Shown: positions 1 through 7,139 of the stretch, piece by piece | How the letters are laid out: the number at the start of each line of letters is the position of its first letter | Numbering within the stretch: position 1 is the first letter of the stretch | From: Ottowia testudinis | Lineage (GTDB): Bacteria > Pseudomonadota > Gammaproteobacteria > Burkholderiales > Burkholderiaceae_C | Length of the DNA stretch: 64,000 nt | Assembly (NCBI RefSeq): GCF_017498525.1 | Contig: NZ_CP071796.1 | Location: forward strand, 1,674,001 to 1,738,000 | Direction: 5' to 3' | The notes under the pieces: model-generated | Told to the model about the DNA's origin: nothing | The model's input: the letters and a program-made list of their open reading frames with translations, nothing else | The model's database searches: none | Position numbers and translations under genes: made by a program

Positions 1-177
1 ACATGCCCCTCTCTGCGGCGAGCCTCCCGGCCGGGTCGATAACGATTCAACGATCCGCCCACTTCCTCAGTTGATCTCCATGTCGAGCCGCGCCAACGAT
101 GCGCGCTGTGCGGTGATCGCTGTTTTCACCCTGTGTTTTGGCCGGATGCCGCCGATGGCCCGGCAGTTTTTTGTTTG

Positions 178-402
178 ATGTCCACTCTTTGCTTTTCCGT
201 GGGACGCTATGTCGTCTCTCCTCTTACCCGTCGTCTTGACGACGGCGCTTACAGCGCCTCGGTCTCCATCCGCAGCGGGCGCGGCCAGGCCAGTTCTGAC
301 CGCGTGCTGCGCCTGATCGGGCGCTTTACCACCGCCGACAGCGCCTTGAGCCACGCGGCGGCCCAGGGCCGCGCCTGGGTTCATGGCGCTTGCGGCGCTT
401 GA
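178..402 (+). CDS. Small conserved-looking protein upstream of infA
   Basis: This 74-residue reading frame ends 13 bases before IF-1 and is probably co-transcribed with it. Its central stretch ([16 protein letters not shown], then [10 protein letters not shown], then [13 protein letters not shown]) resembles a family of small uncharacterised Burkholderiales proteins in which an ASVSIR strand is followed by a DR-[VI]-[FL]-R strand and an ALAQGR-W-like helix; this is recalled, not searched. No signal peptide or membrane segment is visible. The ATG at 178 was chosen over the one at 133 because the earlier residues look unlike protein, but neither start has a good ribosome-binding site. The function is unknown. 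Confidence 0.5.
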   Translation: MSTLCFSVGRYVVSPLTRRLDDGAYSASVSIRSGRGQASSDRVLRLIGRFTTADSALSHAAAQGRAWVHGACGA

Positions 403-415
403 AAGTTTTTTGCCC

Positions 416-679
416 ATGTCCAAGGAAGATTTGATCGAGATGCGCGGACGCGTGGACGAAGTCCTGCCGGACGCGCGTTACCGCGTCACGCTTGACAATG
501 GTCACCAGCTGGTCGCCTATTCGGCCGGCCGCATGCGCAAGCACCGCATCCGCATTCTCGCGGGCGACTTCGTGTCGCTTGAGCTTTCGCCCTATGACCT
601 GGGCAAGGGCCGCATCACCTTCCGCCATCTCTCGGGCCAGGCGCCGCGCGGGCCGCGTCCCGGCGCGCGGCGGCATTGA
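416..679 (+). CDS. infA: Translation initiation factor IF-1
   Basis: An 87-residue OB-fold protein that binds the ribosomal A site during initiation with IF-2 and IF-3. The family signature is clear: [20 protein letters not shown] at the N-terminus, then [20 protein letters not shown] and [18 protein letters not shown]. Most bacterial IF-1 proteins have 72 residues; the extra C-terminal tail ([14 protein letters not shown]) is basic and is seen in the second infA copy carried by many Burkholderiales outside the ribosomal operon. The ATG at 416 is preferred over the in-frame ATG at 383 because it gives the conserved N-terminus. The following RRM gene suggests a translation or cold-response context, which is inference. 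Confidence 0.93.
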   Translation: MSKEDLIEMRGRVDEVLPDARYRVTLDNGHQLVAYSAGRMRKHRIRILAGDFVSLELSPYDLGKGRITFRHLSGQAPRGPRPGARRH

Positions 680-737
680 TCACCCATTTTTTTGATTTGT
701 ACGGATCGACGGTCGATCCACTTGAAAGGAGCCAGCG

Positions 738-1091
738 ATGGCCAAGAAACTTTACGTCGGCAATCTTGCCTATTCGGTGCGTGACGAGGACCTCCAACAG
801 ATGTTTGCCGCGCACGGCAATGTCAGCTCCGCCTCTGTGGCGATGGAGCGCGACTCGGGCCGCTCGCGGGGCTTCGGCTTCGTCGAGATGTCCGACGATG
901 CCGAGGCGCTCGCCGCCATCGAGGCGCTCAACGGCCAGTCGCAAGGCGGCCGCGCGCTGGTCGTGAACGAGGCGCGCCCGCGCGAAGAGCGCTCGGGCGG
1001 CGGCGGTTACGGCGGCGGTGGCGGCGGTTACGGTGGCGGAGGCCGCTCGGGCGGTGGCGGTGGCTACCGTGGCGGCGGCAATCGTTATTGA
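738..1091 (+). CDS. Glycine-rich RNA-binding protein (RRM)
   Basis: A 117-residue protein with one RNA recognition motif (residues about 1-80) and a glycine-rich tail. RNP2 (LYVGNL, residues 5-10) and RNP1 (RGFGFVEM, about residues 44-51) are intact, with aromatic residues at the RNA-stacking positions. The tail, from about residue 86, consists of GGGGYGG-type repeats ending GGGNRY, as in cyanobacterial and betaproteobacterial cold-inducible Rbp proteins. The start is supported by AAAGGAG ten bases upstream. The gene is followed by a strong terminator, so it is probably the last gene of its transcript. Its RNA targets cannot be read from sequence. Confidence 0.92.
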   Translation: MAKKLYVGNLAYSVRDEDLQQMFAAHGNVSSASVAMERDSGRSRGFGFVEMSDDAEALAAIEALNGQSQGGRALVVNEARPREERSGGGGYGGGGGGYGGGGRSGGGGGYRGGGNRY

Positions 1092-1114
1092 AGCGCTGAC
1101 GCCTTCAACCCAAG

Positions 1115-1140
1115 CGGCGCTCATGTGGCGCCGTTTTTTT
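1115..1140 (+). terminator. Rho-independent terminator of the RRM gene
   Basis: A six-base stem CGGCGC/GCGCCG (1115-1120 and 1128-1133) with a seven-base loop is followed at once by seven T residues. It lies 24 bases after the RRM stop codon. Confidence 0.85.
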
Positions 1141-1513
1141 GTGCCGTCAGGCCGGCGCCATACCGTGCCGCCGCTTGCCCGCGGCCGGCAAGGCGAGCCA
1201 TGCGCGCACAGCGCTGGCTTGTGCGCGAAGCGGTCACGGCACCGCCGGCACACACGGTTTCGCTGTCTGGGTGTATCGGGGCCTTCCATTCGGTGACCGT
1301 TTGAAAGAAATAGGGCTGCAGCGCTCTCCCAATAAGCGCGAGCAGCTATTAAATACATAGTATTCAAGGCCGCTGCACAGCCGCCGTTGTGCCACCGCCC
1401 GTGCCCGTCAGCGGCGGCGGGGCGCCGCACTTGCGCCTGGTCACACCCAAGCGGGGACGAAGCGTGCAAAATCATGCGCAGATGTTCTGGTCCCATCTTC
1501 TGGAGGAGAACCC
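1141..1513. other. Intergenic region holding a degenerate family B repeat
   Basis: No convincing gene is seen in these 373 bases. The only recognisable content is a family B repeat at about 1316-1362 (reverse orientation: AAGCGCGAGCAGCTAT at 1334-1349) and, at 1499-1508, the TGGAGGAGAA ribosome-binding site of the next gene. Short reading frames across the region lack homology and are treated as noise. Confidence 0.6.
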
Positions 1514-1954
1514 ATGCCGACCGTTGCCGACATCCTGTTCAAGCATGAAGGACGCCGCCTGGCGTCGCTGCCGCCCACGGCCACCGTGCGCGATGCACTG
1601 CAGCTGATGGCCGACCTCAACGTCGGCTCGGTGCTGATCATGCAGGGCGAGGCGCTGCTGGGCATCTTCACCGAGCGCGACTACGCCCGCAAGCTGGCCC
1701 TCAAGGGCTTGGCCTCGGCCGACACGCCACTGGCCAATGTGATGACCTCCAAGCTCTACGTGGTTCATCCGCGCCAGACGGTGCAAGAGTGCATGGGCAT
1801 CATGAACCAGGCCAAGATCCGCCACCTGCCGGTGGTGAGCGACGGCGCGGTGCAGGGGCTGGTGTCGATCGGCGATCTGGTCAACGCCACCATGGCGCAG
1901 CAAGAGTTCCTCATCTCGCAACTGGGCAGCTACATCTCCGGTGATTTGGCCTGA
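1514..1954 (+). CDS. CBS-domain-pair protein
   Basis: A 146-residue soluble protein made of two CBS domains (about residues 8-63 and 76-133), the tandem that forms an adenosine-nucleotide-binding Bateman module. The repeats VGSVLIMQGEALLGIFTERD and IRHLPVVSDGAVQGLVSIGD show the typical G-hinge and the [TS]-x-x-D nucleotide-binding strand. There is no attached enzyme, channel or DNA-binding domain, so it is a stand-alone sensor or regulator whose partner is unknown. The start has a strong GGAGGAG site. It lies just upstream of tsaD in the same direction (39 bases between), but a shared role is not implied. Confidence 0.9.
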   Translation: MPTVADILFKHEGRRLASLPPTATVRDALQLMADLNVGSVLIMQGEALLGIFTERDYARKLALKGLASADTPLANVMTSKLYVVHPRQTVQECMGIMNQAKIRHLPVVSDGAVQGLVSIGDLVNATMAQQEFLISQLGSYISGDLA

Positions 1955-1993
1955 CGGCTGCGGCGGCGCAGGGTGGCGCGGATAATTCCGCGC

Positions 1994-3043
1994 ATGTCCC
2001 TGCTAGTCCTTGGCATCGAATCGTCCTGTGACGAAACCGGCGTGGCGCTGGTGCGCACGCGCGAACACGGCGTGCCCGAACTGCTGGGCCAGGCGCTGCA
2101 CAGCCAGATCGCCATGCACGCCGACTACGGCGGCGTGGTGCCCGAACTGGCCAGTCGCGACCACATCCGCCGCATCATTCCATTGGCAAATGAGGCGCTG
2201 GCGCAGGCGGGGAAAGCGCTGGAAGCTATTGATGTTGTAGCGTACACGCGCGGCCCCGGCTTGGCGGGCGCGCTGCTGGTGGGCGCCGGCGTGGCCTGCG
2301 CGCTGGGCGCCGCCTTGGCCAGGCCCGTGTTGGGCGTGCATCATCTCGAAGGGCATTTGCTGTCGCCCTTCTTGAGCGCCGATCCGCCCGAGTTTCCCTT
2401 TGTCGCCTTGCTGGTCAGTGGCGGGCATACCCAATTGATGCGAGTCGATGGCGTCGGCCGCTATCGGTTGCTGGGCGAGACGATCGACGACGCAGCCGGC
2501 GAGGCCTTCGACAAATCGGCCAAGCTGTTGGGCCTGGGCTACCCCGGCGGGCCAGCGCTGGCGCGGCTGGCCGATTTTGGCGATGCCACGACCTACAAGC
2601 TGCCCCGCCCGCTGCTGCACAGCGGTGATCTTGATTTTTCATTTGCCGGCCTGAAGACGGCGGTGCTGACGCAGGCGCGCAAGCTTGAAGGCTCGCCCTG
2701 CGAGCAACAGCGCGCCGATCTGGCCGCCAGCACGCAGGCGGCCATCGTCGAGGTATTGGCAAAAAAGTCGCTCAAGGCGCTGGCGCAAACCGGCCTTGAC
2801 CGCCTGGTGGTGGCTGGCGGCGTGGGGGCCAACCGTGCGCTGCGCGAGCAACTGAACGCCGCTTGCGCGGCGCGCGGCGCGCGCGTGTATTACCCAGAAT
2901 TGGCGCTGTGCACGGACAACGGCGCCATGATCGCGCTGGCGGCCGCCATGCGCCTGCAGGGCGGCGTAGAAGCGCCAAACCGCGACTACGCCTTCGACGT
3001 CAAGCCGCGCTGGCCGCTGGATCAATTGGCGCAAGCCGCGTAG
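1994..3043 (+). CDS. tsaD: tRNA N6-adenosine threonylcarbamoyltransferase
   Basis: A 349-residue TsaD (Kae1/YgjD family), the catalytic subunit that transfers threonylcarbamoyl from TC-AMP to A37 of ANN-decoding tRNAs with TsaB and TsaE. The ASKHA-fold N-terminus [14 protein letters not shown], the metal-binding VHHLEGH (two histidines) and the SGGHTQL loop are present, as is [10 protein letters not shown] near the C-terminus. The ATG at 1994 is chosen over an upstream GTG because it gives the standard N-terminus. Around 2199-2241 the codons become unusually AT-rich and spell AGCTATTGATGTTGTAGC, which resembles the core of repeat family B, although the protein there ([17 protein letters not shown]) still fits the family. 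Confidence 0.97.
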   Translation: MSLLVLGIESSCDETGVALVRTREHGVPELLGQALHSQIAMHADYGGVVPELASRDHIRRIIPLANEALAQAGKALEAIDVVAYTRGPGLAGALLVGAGVACALGAALARPVLGVHHLEGHLLSPFLSADPPEFPFVALLVSGGHTQLMRVDGVGRYRLLGETIDDAAGEAFDKSAKLLGLGYPGGPALARLADFGDATTYKLPRPLLHSGDLDFSFAGLKTAVLTQARKLEGSPCEQQRADLAASTQAAIVEVLAKKSLKALAQTGLDRLVVAGGVGANRALREQLNAACAARGARVYYPELALCTDNGAMIALAAAMRLQGGVEAPNRDYAFDVKPRWPLDQLAQAA

Positions 3044-3055
3044 GGTCGGCGAATC

Positions 3056-3143
3056 AGAAGGCCGCGGCGCAGGCCACGCGGGAACGCCGCGGCCGGAGCC
3101 ACCCGGCCGCCAGCGTTGTCCCCCTGGAGGAAGGCGCGGGGGT
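3056..3143. repeat. Dispersed repeat family A, copy 1
   Basis: GC-rich element with the blocks GGCCGCGGCGCAGGCC, GGAACGCCGCGG and CAGCGTTGTCCCCCTGG. The same blocks in the same order occur at 47886-47993 and, in the opposite orientation, at 13103-13201. It fills the gap between tsaD and the convergent hsp20 gene. Confidence 0.75.
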
Positions 3144-3523
3144 CAACCAATCTGCAGCGTCGTGGCCTTGCTCGCCGGCTGCAGCTTGGTCAGCGTCAGC
3201 GTCAGCACGCCGTTTTCCAGTTTGGCCTGGCTGGCGGCGGCGTCGATGTCCTGCGCCAGTTCATAGCGCTTCTTGTACTGGCGCGGCGCGCCCTCCACGG
3301 TCTCGACGGTGACGTTTTGGCCTTCGATGGCGATGCTCAGCTGCTCGCGCGAGACGCCGGGCACGTCGATGGCGAGCGACCAATGCGCGCCTTCGTCCTT
3401 GAATTGCGTGGTGCCTTGACGGGCGGCGGTCAGCGCATCGTCCAGAAAGCGATCGAGCGAGCGCAGCGCGGGCGCGTAGACCGAGCGGCGGGCGGCGGGT
3501 GTGGTGGTGGCGGTGAAAATCAT
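3143..3523 (-). CDS. Small heat-shock protein, Hsp20/alpha-crystallin family
   Basis: A 126-residue small heat-shock protein, an ATP-independent holdase that binds unfolding proteins as oligomers. The alpha-crystallin domain runs from about residue 40 to 120: GAHWSLAIDVPGVSREQLSI, then GQNVTVETVEG and ENGVLTLTLTKL, the last matching the conserved ENGVLxLxLxK signature. The C-terminal TTLQIG carries the IxI-like anchoring motif only in part. The start at 3523 is preceded by CAGGAGCATCCC; the longer upstream frame looks non-coding. A sigma-32-like CTTGAAA sequence lies further upstream but no matching -10 element is convincing. Confidence 0.93.
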   Translation of the reverse strand: MIFTATTTPAARRSVYAPALRSLDRFLDDALTAARQGTTQFKDEGAHWSLAIDVPGVSREQLSIAIEGQNVTVETVEGAPRQYKKRYELAQDIDAAASQAKLENGVLTLTLTKLQPASKATTLQIG

Positions 3524-3968
3524 GGGATGCTCCTGTCGTGAATGGTGGGCTGATGGCCGGGCCGGCCACCTTCGCTTGCTGCCCAATTGCGCGCTGCGCG
3601 CCGCATTTCAAGCGCCGCGAGCGCCAAAAATATGAGCGCGTTCAGTGCTTGAAATCAGCGCCCGTGGCCCCAGCCCGGATATTTCACCGTGACCGTGTTT
3701 TTGCAGGACGTGTGCCTCTTGAAGCAGGGTTTTGATGGCCAATCCAATTTGGATCTTGCAAGAACACTCGACGTCCATCGCATCGCCGCGACGGGCGCCT
3801 GGCGGCACGGCCTGGCTTGCAGGGGCGAATGCCGCGCCACCTTCAAATGCCGGCCACGCCTGCAGCCTCGAGTGCCCGCAATGCCCTTGACGCCGGTGGC
3901 GGCGTTGAGGATCTTGTGGCCGGTGCGCGTTACCATCGCCCCTTGTTTGTCGAAGTGTTTTCCCCCTG
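3524..3968. other. Intergenic region between divergent hsp20 and lipoprotein genes
   Basis: This stretch of 445 bases must hold the promoters of the divergent hsp20 gene and DUF2242 lipoprotein gene. Reading frames on both strands (for instance 3689-4069 plus, 3655-4086 minus) overlap the lipoprotein start or lack any recognisable domain, so none is called. No repeat family or RNA gene was recognised here. Confidence 0.5.
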
Positions 3969-4529
3969 ATGTATTTTTTCGCTTTGCAGCGCCGCCTGCT
4001 GTCGTGGGGCGTGCCGCTGCTGCTGACGGGCTGCGCGGGCCTGTCCAGCGCGCCCGCGCCATTGGTTGACTATCAGGTCGAGGCATTCAACGCCGAGAAC
4101 TTCGTGCGCCGCTACGCCGCGCCGCCCGTGCGCACCTGCGAGGCCGCGCGGCGCGCGTTGCTGAGCCAGGGCTACATCGTCACCGCCGCGGCCTCCGATC
4201 AGGTGACCGCGCGCAAGTACTTTCAGCCGCACAAGGAGCACCATGTACAGCTCGAGTTTCGCGTCGTCTGTGCGCGCGAAAGCGGCGACGCGGACGTCAC
4301 GGTGGCATTTGCCAGCGGACTGAAAGAGCAGTACGTGGTGCGCAAGATCAAGGAGTCGGCATCGCTGGGCGTCGGCGGCATCGGCTCGCTGTCGCTGCCG
4401 GTCGAGGGCAGCCTGGACTCGATGGTCAAGGTGTCCAGCGAAACGGTGGACGATGCGGCGCTGTATCAGCGCTTTTTCGAGCTGCTGGGTCAGTACCTGG
4501 ATCGGTCGGTGGTGCTGGCGCCATCCTGA
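3969..4529 (+). CDS. DUF2242 family lipoprotein
   Basis: A 186-residue outer-membrane-type lipoprotein. The N-terminus has a basic region, a hydrophobic core and the lipobox LLTGCAG, so Cys at about residue 22 should be lipidated. The mature part matches the DUF2242 pattern: FNAENFVRRYAAPPVRTCEA, RRALLSQGYIV, then QVTARKYFQP. The function of this proteobacterial family is not known. It stands alone, with its own upstream region and no obvious operon partner. Confidence 0.85.
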   Translation: MYFFALQRRLLSWGVPLLLTGCAGLSSAPAPLVDYQVEAFNAENFVRRYAAPPVRTCEAARRALLSQGYIVTAAASDQVTARKYFQPHKEHHVQLEFRVVCARESGDADVTVAFASGLKEQYVVRKIKESASLGVGGIGSLSLPVEGSLDSMVKVSSETVDDAALYQRFFELLGQYLDRSVVLAPS

Positions 4530-4584
4530 GAACGTAGACACGTTCTGAGGGGTTTCCCATTTTTTTTGGCGCCTGGCGCAAGTC

Positions 4585-4624
4585 CAGAGCGCATTTCAAG
4601 CTATCTTTTTTGGAGTATTGAATG
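4585..4624 (+). repeat. Family B repeat fragment carrying an RBS and start codon
   Basis: CAGAGCGC-ATTTCAAGCTAT is a degenerate reverse-oriented family B repeat. It is followed by TTTTGGAGTATTGAATGA (4608-4625), which is identical to 27033-27050 in front of secG. The GGAG and the ATG of the next gene are therefore part of the shared sequence. Confidence 0.65.
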
Positions 4625-5899
4625 ACTGCTTATGGTCGTCGCGCGTTGCTGCGCAGTCTGCTGACCGGTCTGGCCACGGCGTCGCTGGGCGCGCGCGCGC
4701 AGGGTGATGCAGGGCCGATCCGGCTGGCCCTGATCGAGTCGCTTTCCGGCCCGTTCGCCAACACCGGCGAGGCGGTGTACCGCAACCTGGTGTGGGCCGT
4801 CGAGCGCGTCAACGCGCGCGGCGGCGTGGCCACGGCGCGCGGGCGCCGGCTGCTGCAGCTCGACCGATTCGACAACAAGGGGCAGGTCGAGGAATCGCTG
4901 TCCATGCTGCGCGCGGCGGTCGACAGCGGCGCGCAGGTGGTGCTGCAGGGCAACAGCTCGTCGGTGGCGGCGGCGCTGATCGATGCCATCAACAAGCACA
5001 ACGAACGCGAGCCCGCAAGGCGCGTGCTGTTTCTGAACTACGCGGCGGTCGATCCGATCCTGACCAACCAGTTGTGCAGCTTCTGGCACTTTCGCTTCGA
5101 CGCGCACGCCGACATGCGCATGACGGCGCTGATGCAACTGATCAAGCAGGACGCGCAGCTCAAGGGCATGTACCTGATCGGGCAGGACTACAGCTTTGGC
5201 CAGGCGGTGCTGCGCGAGGCGCGGCGCCAGTTGGCGCAGGAGCGGCCCGATGTGGCGATCGTGGGGGAGGAATTGCACCCCATCGGCCGCGTCAAGGACT
5301 TCTTGCCCTACGCTGCAAAAATAAAAGCATCCGGCGCCCAGGCGGTGCTGACCGGCAACTGGGGCAACGATTTGACGCTGCTGATCAAGGCGGCGCGCGA
5401 CGTGGGTTTTGAAGGGCGCTTTTACACCTTCTATGGCAACGCGTTGGGGGCACCGGCGGCCATTGGCGAGACCGGTATCGGCAAGGTGGTGGCGGTGGCC
5501 GACTGGTTGCCGAACGTGCCCACGGCCGAGAGCGCGGCCTTCTACAAGTCATTCCGCGAGCGCTTCCCGCGTCCGCAGGATGACTACGTTCATCTGCGGA
5601 TGCAGCTGATGATTGAAGCCTTGGCACAGGCGATCGAGCGCGCCGGCAGCGCCGATCCACTGCAGGTGGCGCGGCAGCTTGAGCGGGCCGACGTCACGCT
5701 GGCCGGGCAGCGTGGGCGCATGCGCGCAGCAGACCACCAGTTCCTGCAGCCGCTGGCGGTGGGCGTGATGGATCGCCAGGGCACGCCCGGTGTGCCGTTC
5801 GATGTCGAAGGCTCGGGTTACGGCTTTCGGGTGGTGCGCCAGATCGACGCCGATGGCGCCGCCATGTCCCATGCCTGCAAGATGGTGCGGCCCGCTTGA
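4622..5899 (+). CDS. ABC transporter substrate-binding protein, Leu/Ile/Val-receptor type
   Basis: A 425-residue periplasmic binding protein of the type 1 fold (Peripla_BP_6/LivJ-like). The signal peptide (MTAYGRRALLRSLLTGLATASLGARA) contains a twin-arginine pair before a hydrophobic stretch, so Tat export is possible. The mature protein begins with IRLALIESLSGPFANTGEAV, the typical first strand and substrate-contact loop, followed by GVAT-type and QDYSFGQAVLREARR segments. Branched amino acids, amides, urea or aromatic acids are typical ligands; none can be assigned. No permease or ATPase genes are adjacent, so it is an orphan receptor. Confidence 0.88.
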   Translation: MTAYGRRALLRSLLTGLATASLGARAQGDAGPIRLALIESLSGPFANTGEAVYRNLVWAVERVNARGGVATARGRRLLQLDRFDNKGQVEESLSMLRAAVDSGAQVVLQGNSSSVAAALIDAINKHNEREPARRVLFLNYAAVDPILTNQLCSFWHFRFDAHADMRMTALMQLIKQDAQLKGMYLIGQDYSFGQAVLREARRQLAQERPDVAIVGEELHPIGRVKDFLPYAAKIKASGAQAVLTGNWGNDLTLLIKAARDVGFEGRFYTFYGNALGAPAAIGETGIGKVVAVADWLPNVPTAESAAFYKSFRERFPRPQDDYVHLRMQLMIEALAQAIERAGSADPLQVARQLERADVTLAGQRGRMRAADHQFLQPLAVGVMDRQGTPGVPFDVEGSGYGFRVVRQIDADGAAMSHACKMVRPA

Positions 5900-5927
5900 C
5901 GAGGCACGGTGATCGGTTGGTTTGCTT

Positions 5928-5978
5928 CTAAAAGAATAGCTGCTCGCGATTGCTGGACAAGCGCGAACGGCCTATTTT
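5928..5978 (+). repeat. Dispersed repeat family B, copy between convergent genes
   Basis: Forward copy: AATAGCTGCTCGCG, a GGACAAGCGCG right arm and CCTATTTTC. It separates the substrate-binding protein gene from mrpG, and the mrpG stop codon (5972-5974) lies inside it, so the last residues of MrpG are encoded by repeat sequence. Confidence 0.75.
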
Positions 5979-6373
5979 CTACTTGAAGTCTGAGCCGGCG
6001 GATCTTCCCTGGATGCTTGGGCGCCTTGGGGCTGCAGCGCCGGCGGCATGGCGGCATCGCCCCCTTGGCGCCCGCGAAACAGCGCGGCGCGCGCCAGCAG
6101 CACGGTGGTGATGGGCACCGTGATCGACAGCAGGATGATGATCAGCCACACGTGCAGTTGTGGCCCTTCGGCCAGCGCCGAGAAGTAGACGATGGAGGCC
6201 AGGGTGACGCACCACGAGGCGCCCACGAACACCAGCGCCGGCGGGTGCATGCGCTGAAAGAAGGACTGCAGCTGCACCATGCCCCAGGCCGCGGCCAGCA
6301 CCAGCACGGCGCTGCACAGCAGCAGGGCGGCAACGATGGCTTCAATCCAGACGGGCAGGGCTTGCGGGCTCAC
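5972..6373 (-). CDS. mrpG: Na+/H+ antiporter subunit G
   Basis: A 133-residue small membrane subunit of the Mrp/Mnh/Pha (CPA3) antiporter. Three hydrophobic helices are visible in the first 105 residues, with the family motif FFQRMHPPALVFVGASW. The start is GTG at 6373, which overlaps the mrpF stop by four bases (GTGA). The hydrophilic C-terminal tail of about 30 residues (RQGGDAAMPPALQPQG onward) runs into a family B repeat, where translation stops. It is the last gene of the operon and is needed with the other subunits for assembly and cation export. Confidence 0.92.
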   Translation of the reverse strand: MSPQALPVWIEAIVAALLLCSAVLVLAAAWGMVQLQSFFQRMHPPALVFVGASWCVTLASIVYFSALAEGPQLHVWLIIILLSITVPITTVLLARAALFRGRQGGDAAMPPALQPQGAQASREDPPAQTSSRK

Positions 6374-6648
6374 TCGATCACCTCCCCCCGCAGCAGGAAC
6401 TTCGCCATCGCCGCCGAGCCGACGAAGCCGAAAAGGGCGATCAGCAGGGCGGCTTCAAAGTACATGCTGCTGGTGTGGCGAATGCCCAGCACCAGGGCGA
6501 TCAGCATGCCGATGACGTAGATGACGTCGAGTGCCATCACCCGGTCCTGCGCCGCCGGGCCGCGCAGCATGCGCCACATCACCAGCACGATGGCCAGGCC
6601 GTACACGGCCAGGGTGACAGTGGTGGCGCCGGAAAGCAGGGGGCTCAT
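6370..6648 (-). CDS. mrpF: Na+/H+ antiporter subunit F
   Basis: A 92-residue three-helix subunit of the Mrp antiporter. MRMLRGPAAQDRVMALDVIYVIG matches the conserved GPs-x-x-DRV-x-ALD segment of MrpF/PhaF, whose aspartates are important for activity in studied homologues. The true start is the ATG at 6648, overlapping the mrpE stop by four bases; a longer frame that runs upstream is only a shadow. Translational coupling with mrpE and mrpG is likely from the overlaps on both sides. Confidence 0.93.
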   Translation of the reverse strand: MSPLLSGATTVTLAVYGLAIVLVMWRMLRGPAAQDRVMALDVIYVIGMLIALVLGIRHTSSMYFEAALLIALFGFVGSAAMAKFLLRGEVIE

Positions 6649-7139
6649 GACTCGAAGATCTCCAACAGGGGTTTTTCGTAGGCGCGCTTGTAGTGGGCGA
6701 TGAAGGCGTCCTCGTCGGGCGCGTGCCACACGTGCAGCAGCAGTGCGCTGTGGTCGCGCGCCAGCTCGCACCACACGGTGCCGGGCACCACGGTGGTGAT
6801 CATGGCCAGCGAGGCCAGGCCGGTGGGGTCGCGCAGATCGAGCGGTATCTTGACGAAGCGGCTGTGCACCGGCTGGCTGCGGTTGCGCAGCAGGGTCCAG
6901 AACACGTCGAGGCTGGACGTGAGCACGTCGCGGCCGACCACGCCGATCAGCCGCAGCACCACCAGCGGCCGCCGGATGCGCGGCCGCGCCGGGCGCAGCG
7001 GTGCCAGCAGCGCCGGCGCTGCCACGCCGAACAGCACGGCCAGCATGATCTGGCCGGGGCTGACCGAGCGGTTCAGCACCAGCCACATGACGATGAGGGC
7101 GGCCGTCAGCAGCGGCGCGGGCAGCAGGCGCTTGATCAT
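6645..7139 (-). CDS. mrpE: Na+/H+ antiporter subunit E
   Basis: A 164-residue MrpE/PhaE subunit. Two N-terminal hydrophobic helices (about residues 8-50) are followed by a cytoplasmic domain containing the family segment DPTGLASLAMITTVVPGTVW. The ATG at 7139 overlaps the mrpD stop by four bases. MrpE sits at the edge of the antiporter complex and is required for full sodium/proton exchange in Bacillus and Sinorhizobium systems. Confidence 0.93.
   Translation of the reverse strand: MIKRLLPAPLLTAALIVMWLVLNRSVSPGQIMLAVLFGVAAPALLAPLRPARPRIRRPLVVLRLIGVVGRDVLTSSLDVFWTLLRNRSQPVHSRFVKIPLDLRDPTGLASLAMITTVVPGTVWCELARDHSALLLHVWHAPDEDAFIAHYKRAYEKPLLEIFES

Noticed and set aside
3689..4069. 126-codon plus-strand frame before and into the DUF2242 gene
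   Set aside because: It overlaps the lipoprotein signal sequence in another frame, has no ribosome-binding site and shows no domain.
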